DNA from: Bacillota bacterium
Lineage (GTDB): Bacteria > Bacillota > Clostridia > Christensenellales > UMGS416
Assembly: GCA_023435705.1 (NCBI GenBank)
Contig: JAEYRH010000016.1
Location: forward strand, 682,001-746,000
DNA length: 64,000 nt
Reading direction: 5' to 3'
Shown here: in pieces, positions 50,265 to 58,184 of the stretch
Numbering within the stretch: position 1 is the stretch's first letter
Layout: every line of letters starts with the position of its first letter
Notes under the pieces: generated by a model
The model's input: the letters and a program-made list of their open reading frames with translations, nothing else
The model's database searches: none
What the model was told of the DNA's origin: nothing
Translations under genes and position numbers: made by a program

Positions 50265-51047
50265 CTATTCCACCTTTCCAAATGGTTTCTGTATGAAATA
50301 TTCCTGAAGCGCCTCAGCCAGGAAGACCCTGATAGCTTCCCGGAACTCCGCAGTCTCCTCCGGCCAGTTGTCCACATCTTTGCCCACTTCCATCAACGCC
50401 TTGATAAGCTCCGGGTCTCCGCCGGTGGATTTCAACACCATGTCCCACCATTGGGCCGCAAACTCCTGCCCCTCCGGCCCTTTGGGATCCACACCGGCTT
50501 TATGCAGAGCCACGACCCTGCTGAACGCGTTCTGCCAGTCCGGCGCAACAGATGCAGATGGCATATCCGGACGGTTGACATCGATCAGTTTTTTGATCTG
50601 ATCATTGTTGATGTATTTCATTATAAATGTGTAGGGGCTGCCGGTTTTCATCATCTCGATGATCGCAATCAGCTGCTCGGTCCCCACCTCGCCGGTGTCG
50701 TGAAACCCGGCAATGATCCTGTCCATGAGGCTGATTGTGCGCTCCATGTTCTGCACCTGCCCGGCCAATACGTCCCGCTGCTGGGCCAGCACCGCGACAA
50801 ACTCTCTGCCGGACTCAAACCGCATCCTGTCCTTGATCTCCTCCAACGAAAACCCAAAGGATTTCAGAAACAAGATCTGCTGCAGCTTCATCAGGTCGCT
50901 CCAACCGTAGAGCCTGCGGCCGCCCTCTGTGTGCTGGCTGGGTGTGAGCAGACCGCTCTTGTCATAGAACTGCAGCGTTCGGATCGTCACGCCGCTTTTC
51001 TCTGCCACCTCGCCCACGGAATAGTATCTTTCTCTGCTGATCTGCAT
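50265..51047 (-). CDS. MerR-family transcriptional regulator (TipA-like)
   Basis: A 260-residue regulator. The N-terminal winged helix reads YYSVGEVAEKSGVTIRTLQFYDKSGLLTPSQ with SEGGRRLYG variants, followed by a coiled-coil dimer helix (about 75-130). A C-terminal helical domain (about 150-255), with APDWQNAFSRVVALHKAGVDP, resembles the TipAS drug-binding domain. ATG at 51047 has GGAGG 7 bases upstream. It probably activates its own promoter and the ABC exporter when it binds a toxic ligand. Confidence 0.92.
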   Translation of the reverse strand: MQISRERYYSVGEVAEKSGVTIRTLQFYDKSGLLTPSQHTEGGRRLYGWSDLMKLQQILFLKSFGFSLEEIKDRMRFESGREFVAVLAQQRDVLAGQVQNMERTISLMDRIIAGFHDTGEVGTEQLIAIIEMMKTGSPYTFIMKYINNDQIKKLIDVNRPDMPSASVAPDWQNAFSRVVALHKAGVDPKGPEGQEFAAQWWDMVLKSTGGDPELIKALMEVGKDVDNWPEETAEFREAIRVFLAEALQEYFIQKPFGKVE

Positions 51048-51067
51048 CGGCTCGCCTCCATGGCTGT

Positions 51068-51098
51068 AGTATATAACGTGACGTAACGTCATGAGCAA
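51068..51098 (-). promoter_or_regulatory. MerR-type promoter with 19-bp spacer and palindromic operator
   Basis: On the minus strand -35 TTGCTC (51093-51098), a 19-base spacer and -10 TATACT (51068-51073). The spacer holds the palindrome TGACGTTACGTCA (51079-51091), near its centre. An overlong 19-base spacer is the hallmark of MerR-activated promoters. It drives merR, the ATPase and permease genes. Confidence 0.85.
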
Positions 51099-51190
51099 GT
51101 ATAATTTTCTCAATATTCAAAATTAATATTGATCAAAGACAAACAGATCGGATGAAAGAGTAAAGCAACCCAAGTCATCAATTGGCTAAA

Positions 51191-51233
51191 AAAGAAAAAT
51201 CCCGCTGTTGGATCGAATCCATCAGCGGGATTT
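51191..51233 (-). terminator. Terminator of the tRNA-Pro gene
   Basis: On the minus strand the stem AAATCCCGCTG/CAGCGGGATTT with a 15-base loop runs into TTTTTCTTTTTT. Its 5' arm begins at the encoded CCA of the tRNA. Confidence 0.88.
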
Positions 51234-51309
51234 GGTCTGGGTGAGAGGACTTGAACCTCCGGCCTCTTGAACCCCATTCAAGCACGCTACCAAACTGCGC
51301 CACACCCAG
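51233..51309 (-). tRNA. tRNA-Pro (anticodon GGG)
   Basis: A 77-base cloverleaf with CCA encoded. Acceptor stem CTGGGTG/CACCCAG with discriminator A, D arm GCGC...GCGT, anticodon stem CTTGA/TCAAG around the loop ATGGGGT (GGG at the anticodon positions), and T arm with GGTTCAAGTCC. The T stem has one G-T pair. A strong sigma-A promoter lies just upstream and a terminator downstream, so it is a single-gene unit. Confidence 0.93.
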
Positions 51310-51327
51310 TTATTTGGTGCAGATGGT

Positions 51328-51356
51328 ATTATACATGGATTTGAGGTTAATATCAA
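51328..51356 (-). promoter_or_regulatory. Sigma-A promoter of tRNA-Pro
   Basis: On the minus strand -35 TTGATA (51351-51356), 17 bases, perfect -10 TATAAT (51328-51333). The start site falls about 10-12 bases before the tRNA. Confidence 0.85.
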
Positions 51357-51398
51357 GCAATAATTCTCTGCATCATGCGAACTCATTATGAAATGCCA

Positions 51399-51448
51399 GT
51401 TTCAGTATAGCTGGTTATTAATAAATACACGCATACATATACTGAAAC
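51399..51448. repeat. 11-bp inverted repeat upstream of the dCTP-deaminase-like gene
   Basis: Arms GTTTCAGTATA (51399-51409) and TATACTGAAAC (51438-51448) are perfectly complementary, separated by 28 AT-rich bases. The downstream arm ends 24 bases before the ATG. It could be a pair of operator half-sites or a stem-loop in the leader. Confidence 0.6.
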
Positions 51449-51472
51449 AAGCCAAATAAGGAGGCAGTCAAA

Positions 51473-52246
51473 ATGCTGAGTAATGTTGATATTATTCGGG
51501 AACTGGGGAAGAACATATACATTCATCCGCTCGGTCAAAAGACCATCAAGGGTGCCAGCATCAACCTCACTGCAAGCGACCTGGCTTGGTCAGTAATTAC
51601 GAAAAAGTCCATTGTCAGCACCATAGATGGAGTGCAGCTGATCACCATCCCTGCGCACGACACCGGCTTGATTGAAACGAATGAATCAATTTACGTTTCC
51701 AGAAAAATCGGAGGGACATATCATTCAAGGGTCTGTAATGTGTCATTGGGGGCAGGGCACATTGGAACAACACTAAATCCCGGCTGGATTGGGAGGTCTA
51801 TGATCGCTGTACATAATCATATGGATCACAGCATAACAATTCAAGTCAATGAGCCATTTGTAACACTGGTTCTATATTACCTGCATAACGAATCATCCAT
51901 GAACGAGGATAACCTCGCATCCAGAATAGACCAATTCTCAAGGATTGGGATATCGTTATCTCACGAGGAGTATATCAAGATAATAGAATCGGATCTTAAC
52001 AAAAAGGAATGTCTTCTCGAGGAGATGAAACAGAACAGCATCTACATTGAAAAAAAGAAGCTCCACACCTTTAACAAAAGAGATATCCCGATTGTTCTCA
52101 TGCCCATTGTCTCTATCATTCTGCTGCTATTGCTTGTTTTTATGGACAAAAACACCGAATGGTATGATATTGTAAAGTATTCATTCATCGGGTACACACC
52201 AACAATGATTCTGGCAATGATCACCACATTCACACGGCCCAAGTAA
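51473..52246 (+). CDS. dCTP deaminase/dUTPase-like domain protein with C-terminal membrane anchor
   Basis: A 257-residue protein. The N-terminal 140 residues follow the dCTP deaminase/dUTPase trimeric fold: GASINLTASDLAWS, then GHIGTTLNPGWIGRSMIAVHNHMDHSITI, matching the G...T-x-D/N-P-G-W/F-x-G...N pattern. The position normally holding the catalytic Glu (LELSN in Dcd) reads IAVHN, so activity may be lost. A charged coiled-coil-like helix (about 165-200) links to two hydrophobic segments (about 206-224 and 236-252). The DNA is visibly AT-rich next to its neighbours, suggesting transfer. GGAGG precedes the ATG. A nucleotide sensor at the membrane is inferred. Confidence 0.72.
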   Translation: MLSNVDIIRELGKNIYIHPLGQKTIKGASINLTASDLAWSVITKKSIVSTIDGVQLITIPAHDTGLIETNESIYVSRKIGGTYHSRVCNVSLGAGHIGTTLNPGWIGRSMIAVHNHMDHSITIQVNEPFVTLVLYYLHNESSMNEDNLASRIDQFSRIGISLSHEEYIKIIESDLNKKECLLEEMKQNSIYIEKKKLHTFNKRDIPIVLMPIVSIILLLLLVFMDKNTEWYDIVKYSFIGYTPTMILAMITTFTRPK

Positions 52247-52255
52247 TTAAGAATT

Positions 52256-53080
52256 TCAACTGCCCAGCAGCGGCTGATACATCATCATCGCATTGTTCTC
52301 CGTGATAAACTCCTCACGGATTACTCGCCCCTCCCCATCCAGCACCCTCCTCCAGATTTCATTGTGGCGCACATACCCACCCCACGGGTTGCTTGTGATC
52401 CGGTGGTCCCGCTCAAACACTTCGTAATGCTCCAGCTGCTCCTCCGAGGTGCGCCACTGGCCCTCCAACCGGTCTCCCTCCAGCCATACCAACAGTTGAT
52501 ATGGCCTATCCGTGTCGTTGCGGATCTGAAGATCCAGATAGTTCCAGGCGCAGGTGGCACCGCTCCCGAATGGCTGAGAGCGATTAGTATCAGGGAACAC
52601 ATCGTAGCTGTGACGGTGGCGCTCGGTTACGGTGAGTGGGGTATGTAATGCCATCCAGTAAATAAGGTTGGTCATCTGGCACAGGCCGCCACCCACGCCG
52701 GGCCTGAAACCACCGCCGCACAGCACCATGCCGGGCAGGTAACCCTTGCGGGCAGTGGGCTTGCCCACCAGCCGCCAGAAGGAGAACGTCTCCCCCGGCA
52801 TCACAACAATGCCATTTAGGTTTGCCGCCGCCAGGCGGAGGTTGGTCAGTTTGTTCACTTGCAGCCACATATCCACATTCGCAAGCTTTCGGAGCATCGG
52901 TGTGCCGTGGGTTGCACCGACGCAGGGCATGCAGGCGGCGCTAATAGCACTTGCATACCGCACCCCGTCAAGCCACCAGCGGAGACGACGAGCCAGGCAA
53001 TACAGCATCCTGCCCGCATGTTTCCTGAAGTTTGACCGCTTGATGGGTTTGGTCGGCTGCATTCTTTCCGTGATCACCAT
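52256..53080 (-). CDS. VanW family protein
   Basis: A 274-residue protein. The VanW core is NVDMWLQVNKLTNLRLAAANLNGIVVMPGETFSFWRLVGKPTARKGYLPG and GGGFRPGVGGGLCQMTNLIYWMAL in pieces, followed by RHRHSYDVFPD. VanW occurs in some VanB-type vancomycin clusters, but no vanR/S/H/X or ligase gene is nearby, so resistance is not implied; the domain is widespread in Clostridia. No clear signal peptide. ATG at 53080 has GGAGGG 8 bases upstream. A short remnant of a similar gene lies at 38199-38244. Confidence 0.9.
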   Translation of the reverse strand: MVITERMQPTKPIKRSNFRKHAGRMLYCLARRLRWWLDGVRYASAISAACMPCVGATHGTPMLRKLANVDMWLQVNKLTNLRLAAANLNGIVVMPGETFSFWRLVGKPTARKGYLPGMVLCGGGFRPGVGGGLCQMTNLIYWMALHTPLTVTERHRHSYDVFPDTNRSQPFGSGATCAWNYLDLQIRNDTDRPYQLLVWLEGDRLEGQWRTSEEQLEHYEVFERDHRITSNPWGGYVRHNEIWRRVLDGEGRVIREEFITENNAMMMYQPLLGS

Positions 53081-53241
53081 CTAACACACCCTCCATACTA
53101 TTGTATTGCACCGCGCAGAAAACAAACCCTATGGACATCGCATTTTGCGCTCCATAGCATGATCCGGCCAACAATTCCATTGTTTTGGGGAATTGCCATT
53201 TCTGACGATGGCGCTCAGTGAATAGTTCCTGAATATGGAAA

Positions 53242-53266
53242 CAGCGGAAGGATTTACCTTCCGCTG
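53242..53266. terminator. Hairpin between GNAT and VanW genes
   Basis: A perfect 10-bp stem CAGCGGAAGG/CCTTCCGCTG (53242-53251 with 53257-53266) and a five-base loop. On the minus strand it is followed by TTTCC, a modest terminator 15 bases after the GNAT stop. Confidence 0.7.
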
Positions 53267-53281
53267 TAATTCTTAATAGTT

Positions 53282-54250
53282 CTATCGGATGATCCTATCG
53301 TCAATCACCCGCACAGGGCTCAGTAGAAATTCGGTGAAGTGCTTTCGCCAGAACCGGCTGCCATAATTGTTGAATGACTCATAATCCACCGTGAGCCGCT
53401 CCTGCCCCCTGTCCCGCAGCCATTCCACGATTACCTGCAACAACTGCGACGCGGCTCCCATTCCTCGGGCTGCCGGCGCGGTGAAAGCTCCTGTGACATG
53501 ATAGGAGCCTGCATCCCTGGTGGCGAACGAATTGCCGCAACCTCGGCTAATCCGCATGTAGGAAACCGCCTCGCCGCCTGCATAAGCCGCCCACAGATGG
53601 TTACCGTCTTCCTCCAGCCACCGCCGGAATTCTCCGGGGTTGCTCTCCACATCCACATGGGGCATAAAAAGTGGCGCGCCGCGATAATAGGCGCAATGCT
53701 CGGCGTGCAGAGCGTATATACGCTCCGCATCCTCCGGTGTTGCTTTGCAGATGTCCAGGCCGGTGTTCTCTGGAGCGCCCTTCACATCGATGAGCGGGCG
53801 CACGGCATCCACGCAGCGCAAGCCAAATCCCAGCCAATACCAGGCATCCTGCGCCTCAATATCATGAGCCCAAAACGAGAGGCTATGGGTCAGGCGCTTC
53901 TCCCCCACCCACGCAGCAGACGCGGCTTCATACATCCTGTGGTAGACAAGCCGCCGATCCGCTCCGGCTGCGCCGTGACCGTGAGGCGGCACATAGACTC
54001 CGTCATGGCTGCCGAAGAATTCAGGAATCGGGTAGCCGGCAATGAACCCCACAAGCCTGCTGCCCTCAAGCGCCGCAAAGCCTGGAAAGCCGGTGACATC
54101 ATCCACCATGTCTGCTATAGAGCGGGCCATCGCCTCAGCATTATCATATGCCGGCAAGGCTGAGACAGACAGGCGTTCTGTATGGTAGCTATCCAATACC
54201 AATGATGCCGCATCTTGAGCATATGCCGCATGAAATGGAACAATGTTCAA
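53282..54250 (-). CDS. Tandem GNAT-type acetyltransferase
   Basis: A 322-residue protein with two GNAT-like halves. The second half has the clear acetyl-CoA region TGAFTAPAARGMGAASQLLQVIVEWLRD and ends with LTVDYESFNNYGSRFWRKHF; the first half (GFAALEGSRLVGFIAGYP) is more degenerate. The substrate is unknown. The start is TTG at 54250, supported by GAGG 8 bases upstream. It lies next to, but is not obviously coupled with, spoIVFB. Confidence 0.82.
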   Translation of the reverse strand: MNIVPFHAAYAQDAASLVLDSYHTERLSVSALPAYDNAEAMARSIADMVDDVTGFPGFAALEGSRLVGFIAGYPIPEFFGSHDGVYVPPHGHGAAGADRRLVYHRMYEAASAAWVGEKRLTHSLSFWAHDIEAQDAWYWLGFGLRCVDAVRPLIDVKGAPENTGLDICKATPEDAERIYALHAEHCAYYRGAPLFMPHVDVESNPGEFRRWLEEDGNHLWAAYAGGEAVSYMRISRGCGNSFATRDAGSYHVTGAFTAPAARGMGAASQLLQVIVEWLRDRGQERLTVDYESFNNYGSRFWRKHFTEFLLSPVRVIDDRIIR

Positions 54251-54341
54251 TCCAGTAACCTCACAAAAATGTATGCGTCAGCTTCACATTATACCAACAC
54301 ATAAGTGTTCTGTGAATGAGGTGGCAGCAACGATATGCACT

Positions 54342-55211
54342 TCAGATGGCTTTTTTAAGCTCTATATCAGCTCCGAGATCCAGCAACGCCTGCACGATCT
54401 GCTCCTCATCAAGCGTACCCAAACGGCGGCAATCTGCGTCTACCACGTTCACAATATGGAAATAGCCAAGTGAAAACCGCCGTGCCAAATCCCCCAGCCG
54501 CATATCAGCCCGGGCGATCAAGTAACGCACAGGCAGTGCTGACGATTGCTGCAGGCTGACCCGCTTGCCGGTAATGCCCTTATAAAACAGCCAGGGTGCC
54601 TGAGAGTATTCACGCCAGGCTGCAAAGCAAAGAAACACAGCCATGAGCAGCAATGACAGATTCATCGCACCATGCAATGCGGACCACAAAAAAAGCACTC
54701 CAAGCGCAGCCGAAACCGCTATACCGGAAATAGCGCAGCCACGCGTAACCCGCACCGGGTTAAAGTGCCTGGAAAGCAAGCCACGCAGAATCCGCCCTCC
54801 GTCCAGCGGAAGTGCCGGAAGAAGGTTCAGGGCTGCAAGGCCAAGATTGATGTCCACAAAGAAGCTCAGTTGCTCCTCAGGCAGCGGAAAAAGGCGATCA
54901 ATGGAAAGAGCGGCCATCAGTAGGATCAGATTGCATACCGGGCCGGCCACCGCAATGACAGCCTCCGCGGTGGGGTTCAGTTCAAACATACCGTCTACGC
55001 GGGCTACACCGCCAAAGGGCAACAACTCTATTTGGCGGGTGGAGAAACCAAATGCCCTGGCAGCCAAGGCGTGGCAGCCCTCATGCAACAAAACCAGCGC
55101 AAAGGATAACAAATATACCGTCAAATAGCCAGTTAGAGCCGCGATAAACATCACGGCAACAAACAGCCAGTTGGCGCGGATCTCGCACCCGGCGATCACT
55201 GCGATTCGCAT
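54342..55211 (-). CDS. spoIVFB: SpoIVFB-like intramembrane metalloprotease
   Basis: A 289-residue site-2 protease. The catalytic zinc motif is LLHEGCHALAAR with H43, E44 and H47, and the second motif is NLLPALPLDGGRIL with D137, the very positions known in B. subtilis SpoIVFB. Several membrane helices and a C-terminal CBS-type domain (about 215-289) follow. It cleaves pro-sigma-K in the mother-cell membrane. It starts directly after the spoIVFA stop (TGAATG), with GGGGG upstream. Confidence 0.92.
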   Translation of the reverse strand: MRIAVIAGCEIRANWLFVAVMFIAALTGYLTVYLLSFALVLLHEGCHALAARAFGFSTRQIELLPFGGVARVDGMFELNPTAEAVIAVAGPVCNLILLMAALSIDRLFPLPEEQLSFFVDINLGLAALNLLPALPLDGGRILRGLLSRHFNPVRVTRGCAISGIAVSAALGVLFLWSALHGAMNLSLLLMAVFLCFAAWREYSQAPWLFYKGITGKRVSLQQSSALPVRYLIARADMRLGDLARRFSLGYFHIVNVVDADCRRLGTLDEEQIVQALLDLGADIELKKAI

Positions 55212-55961
55212 TCAATCCCCCTGCTTCCTGAGATAAGGGCGGGGGTCCAGCGCGACGCCATCATGATATGCCATAAACTTAAGTGTCTTGTTGCGTATCG
55301 AGCCGATGCGCTCACCAGCCAGCACCGTGTGACCTGTCTTTACTTCAGGAACCACACCGCCATACCAGGTCTCATATCCTTCCTGATGCCGGAGGATCAT
55401 CAGAGTGCCATATTCACTGCTCTCACCGGCGTAGAATACCTGCCCGTCAGCCGCCGCCAGCACCGGGGTCACAGCATCAGTCACCTCAATGTTGATCACA
55501 TACTGCGCCGATCCGCCGGTTTCAATGGCCATATCCTTGATGGGTGGCACAAAGCCCTGATCCTCCGGGCTGAACACCGGCGTGCTGTCCGCGAAGAAGT
55601 CGCCAACGAACTTGAGCTTTCCCAGCGCCTTATCGATCTCTGATTGGTCAGTGAGCGCCGAATCCAAGCCGGCGAGCACCTCGGTGGTCTGTGGAACATC
55701 CACAGCTTTCATAACCAAAACAGTTACGATTACCAAGCCGCAGATCACAGCCTGCACCGTGATCGTGTTCATAGTGGGCGGTGGCTTTTTGCCGCTCCTG
55801 CTCCCGCTATGGTCTCCGCCCCGGCCTGTCTTTTCTCTCAGCCACTGCCTGGCGTTCCATGGCTCCCGGATCCTGCCCTCACTGGTCTTGCCGACCACAC
55901 GCATCGGCCCGGTTTTGAGCCTTGGCATGCGGCTCTGGCCCATCTCTCTGTCATCCATCAT
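55212..55961 (-). CDS. spoIVFA: SpoIVFA-like M23/LytM-domain membrane protein
   Basis: A 249-residue protein with a basic cytosolic N-terminus, one transmembrane helix (about residues 63-82, ITVQAVICGLVIVTVLVMK) and a degenerate M23/LytM domain at the C-terminus (VTPVLAAADGQVFYAGESSEYGTLMILRH... LRKQGD). SpoIVFA scaffolds and restrains SpoIVFB until SpoIVB cleaves it. The order spoIVFA-spoIVFB with adjoining codons is as in B. subtilis. ATG at 55961 has GGGGG 5 bases upstream; 55958 is also possible, while 55994 lacks a ribosome binding site. Confidence 0.85.
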   Translation of the reverse strand: MMDDREMGQSRMPRLKTGPMRVVGKTSEGRIREPWNARQWLREKTGRGGDHSGSRSGKKPPPTMNTITVQAVICGLVIVTVLVMKAVDVPQTTEVLAGLDSALTDQSEIDKALGKLKFVGDFFADSTPVFSPEDQGFVPPIKDMAIETGGSAQYVINIEVTDAVTPVLAAADGQVFYAGESSEYGTLMILRHQEGYETWYGGVVPEVKTGHTVLAGERIGSIRNKTLKFMAYHDGVALDPRPYLRKQGD

Positions 55962-56069
55962 GGTATCCCCCTTGGTCAGCACCTTCGTATCCATATATAT
56001 TCAAGGGGGCAGTAGATTATTTGTATATAGGAGAGAAAGTGGTTAAGGCTACTGGTTTCATCATAGATG

Positions 56070-56099
56070 TTGATGAGTCAACGGGGTTGGGAGTATAAT
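56070..56099 (+). promoter_or_regulatory. Promoter of the streptothricin acetyltransferase-like gene
   Basis: -35 TTGATG (56070-56075), 18 bases, perfect -10 TATAAT (56094-56099), leaving a leader of about 70 bases before the GTG at 56174. Confidence 0.65.
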
Positions 56100-56173
56100 G
56101 CCTATAACACGCAGTTAATCAGGATTTTTTGGACAGTTTCAACTACGGATTGTTTATATTAGGTGGTATTGAA

Positions 56174-56758
56174 GTGATAACATATAAGTTGGTTGACAAA
56201 GCATATTTTCCACAATACGATTTAATCCCCATGCTTGTTCACGTTTCAAGCTATTACCGGATAGACAAAATAGACCGTGGATTAGGTGGTTTCACTCTTG
56301 TGGAGACCCCGGTCGAGCCATTTATCAAGGATTTTGATGATGACAAACCAATACACAATTTTGCGTCAAGGCAAGCTGAACGGTTCGATATAACAAATTG
56401 GGGCTTTTTTATGGCATTTGATAAGGAACAAGCTGTCGGCGGAGCAATCGTGGCATCCAGGACGAAGGAAGTCAATATGCTTGCTGGCAGAGATGACCTC
56501 GCCGTGTTGTGGGATATTCGGGTAGATGATGCCTATAAACGGCAGGGTGTTGGCCAGGCGTTATTCGATATGGCAGTTGAATGGGCACGTAACGAAGGAC
56601 ATACGCAAATGAAAATTGAGTGCCAGAACAATAACATACCGGCCGTGCGGTTTTATCACAAGCAGGGCGCTGTCCTGTCCGCGATAGATGAATATGCATA
56701 TTACAATGAGCCGCAATATAGACATGAAACGCAATTAATATGGTTTCTTGATTTATAA
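56174..56758 (+). CDS. Streptothricin acetyltransferase (SatA)-like GNAT
   Basis: A 194-residue GNAT enzyme. The stretch GGAIVASRTKEVNMLAGRDDLAVLWDIRVDD in pieces, then KRQGVGQALFDMAVEWARNEG, MKIECQNNNIPAVRFYHKQGAVL and QLIWFLDL, closely follow SatA of Bacillus, which acetylates streptothricin. GTG at 56174 has AGGTGG 7 bases upstream. The DNA is clearly more AT-rich than its surroundings and the gene stands alone, which suggests acquisition. Substrate assignment remains inference. Confidence 0.85.
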   Translation: MITYKLVDKAYFPQYDLIPMLVHVSSYYRIDKIDRGLGGFTLVETPVEPFIKDFDDDKPIHNFASRQAERFDITNWGFFMAFDKEQAVGGAIVASRTKEVNMLAGRDDLAVLWDIRVDDAYKRQGVGQALFDMAVEWARNEGHTQMKIECQNNNIPAVRFYHKQGAVLSAIDEYAYYNEPQYRHETQLIWFLDL

Positions 56759-56863
56759 GCAACTCGCCTAATGGGCATAACATGAACTAAAAAATGCTCA
56801 TCCATTCGACATGCGCCATGCGTCATGAGTATTCTCTTCTTGCCCATCATCTCCCCACCCAAG

Positions 56864-56892
56864 CAAACAGGGCGGGCATACCGCCCGCCCTG
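56864..56892 (-). terminator. Terminator after the NlpC/P60 gene
   Basis: On the minus strand the stem CAGGGCGGGC/GCCCGCCCTG (five-base loop) is followed by TTTGCTT, 20 bases after the stop codon. Confidence 0.78.
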
Positions 56893-56912
56893 CTCCAATC
56901 AAATCTACTGGA

Positions 56913-58115
56913 TTACTTGAACACCCTTCTCGCCCATGAGAAATCCCTGGCATTCATCATATAGGAGATCATCACCTTCATGCCGGGCGCCGGCGAATGA
57001 ATCATCTTGCCATCCCCGATGTAGATGCCCACATGGTCACACAAATCATTGTCGCTGCGGATGGAGTTGAAGAACACAAGGTCACCGGGCAACAGTTTTG
57101 TGCGGTCCGTGAACTTCACGCCATAATCGGTATATCCCTGGCCGTATGCCTTCCTTGGGAGCGTGATGCCAAAATTCTTGTAAACATAATATGTCAGCCC
57201 TGAACACTCAAACGCCTTTGGGCCTGCAGCGCCGCTGATATAGGGGCACCCCAGAAATTTCTTGGCGTAGGTCACAATATCGGCTGCCTTTTCCTGACCG
57301 GCAGCGGATTGGCCTGGCAAATCCTTGTATTTGGAATCATTTGTGGTCACAGGAGCCCTGCGGGCTTCCTTCTCGGGTTTCGCTTTGGCGTCATACACGG
57401 CGGTGCGGGTCATTTTGCCGGCAACTCCGTCAGGCTTCAGCCCATTCAGCTTCTGGAAATACTCCACGGCTTCCCCGGTCAATTGCCCGTAAAGGCCGGT
57501 GATCGGCCCTGTATAATAACCAAGAGCCTTTAAGCGCTTCTGGAGCTTTTCCACCTCGCTGCCCTTCATGCCGGGAATCAGCGAATCGGACTTGAACCCC
57601 GAAAACAACATCTCACGGGTCTTATCACCCACGATACCGTCAGCCTTGACACCAGCAGCGTCTTGGAATGACATCACGGCAGCTTCGGTTTTGGGACCAA
57701 AAAAGCCGGTAGCATCCTCATCTAACAGGCCTAGCTCGATCAGCCGTTCCTGAATTTCCGTCACGTCGCTGCCCTCCATGCCGTAGCAAACGGAGGTGGG
57801 TTTCAAAGGCCTGTTGGTGCCACCGGCACCACGCAGTTTCTCCAGCGTATCACTTCCGGCCACACCGTCCACTGCCAACCCGTGGGTGGACTGGAACTTC
57901 CGCACCCCGGCTTCAGTCATGGAGCCGTAATAACCGGTGATATCGTCAGACTCAAAGCAATCAGCTTTTCTAAGGAGCCGCTGGAGCTCCTCCACGGCGC
58001 TGCCCTGGTCGCCTGGCCGCAGCGTGTCATCCGCAGCTGCGACACTTCCCAGCATAGTCGCCAGAAGTATTGCGGCCAGCAAAACGGTCAGCATCCGATT
58101 CCATCCGAAATTCAA
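56913..58115 (-). CDS. Secreted NlpC/P60 endopeptidase with three peptidoglycan-binding domains
   Basis: A 400-residue cell-wall hydrolase. Signal peptide (about 1-28, MLTVLLAAILLATMLGSVAAA), then three PG_binding_1 repeats (about 32-95, 105-165, 175-240), each with a G-x-x-G-x-x-V-x-x-L-Q start and a D-G-V/I-x-G-x-x-T end. The C-terminal NlpC/P60 domain (about 285-400) has the catalytic Cys in FECSGLTYYVYK and His in DLCDHVGIYIGDGKMIHS. TTG at 58115 is preferred because GGAGG lies 7 bases upstream. It lies 69 bases after the SpoIID-like gene and is probably co-transcribed. Confidence 0.93.
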   Translation of the reverse strand: MNFGWNRMLTVLLAAILLATMLGSVAAADDTLRPGDQGSAVEELQRLLRKADCFESDDITGYYGSMTEAGVRKFQSTHGLAVDGVAGSDTLEKLRGAGGTNRPLKPTSVCYGMEGSDVTEIQERLIELGLLDEDATGFFGPKTEAAVMSFQDAAGVKADGIVGDKTREMLFSGFKSDSLIPGMKGSEVEKLQKRLKALGYYTGPITGLYGQLTGEAVEYFQKLNGLKPDGVAGKMTRTAVYDAKAKPEKEARRAPVTTNDSKYKDLPGQSAAGQEKAADIVTYAKKFLGCPYISGAAGPKAFECSGLTYYVYKNFGITLPRKAYGQGYTDYGVKFTDRTKLLPGDLVFFNSIRSDNDLCDHVGIYIGDGKMIHSPAPGMKVMISYMMNARDFSWARRVFK

Positions 58116-58184
58116 AACAGCACCTCCATTCCGTCTATATGTAAATGATCCCACTTTTTCCAAAGCTTGATACCTGTTCCTTCG

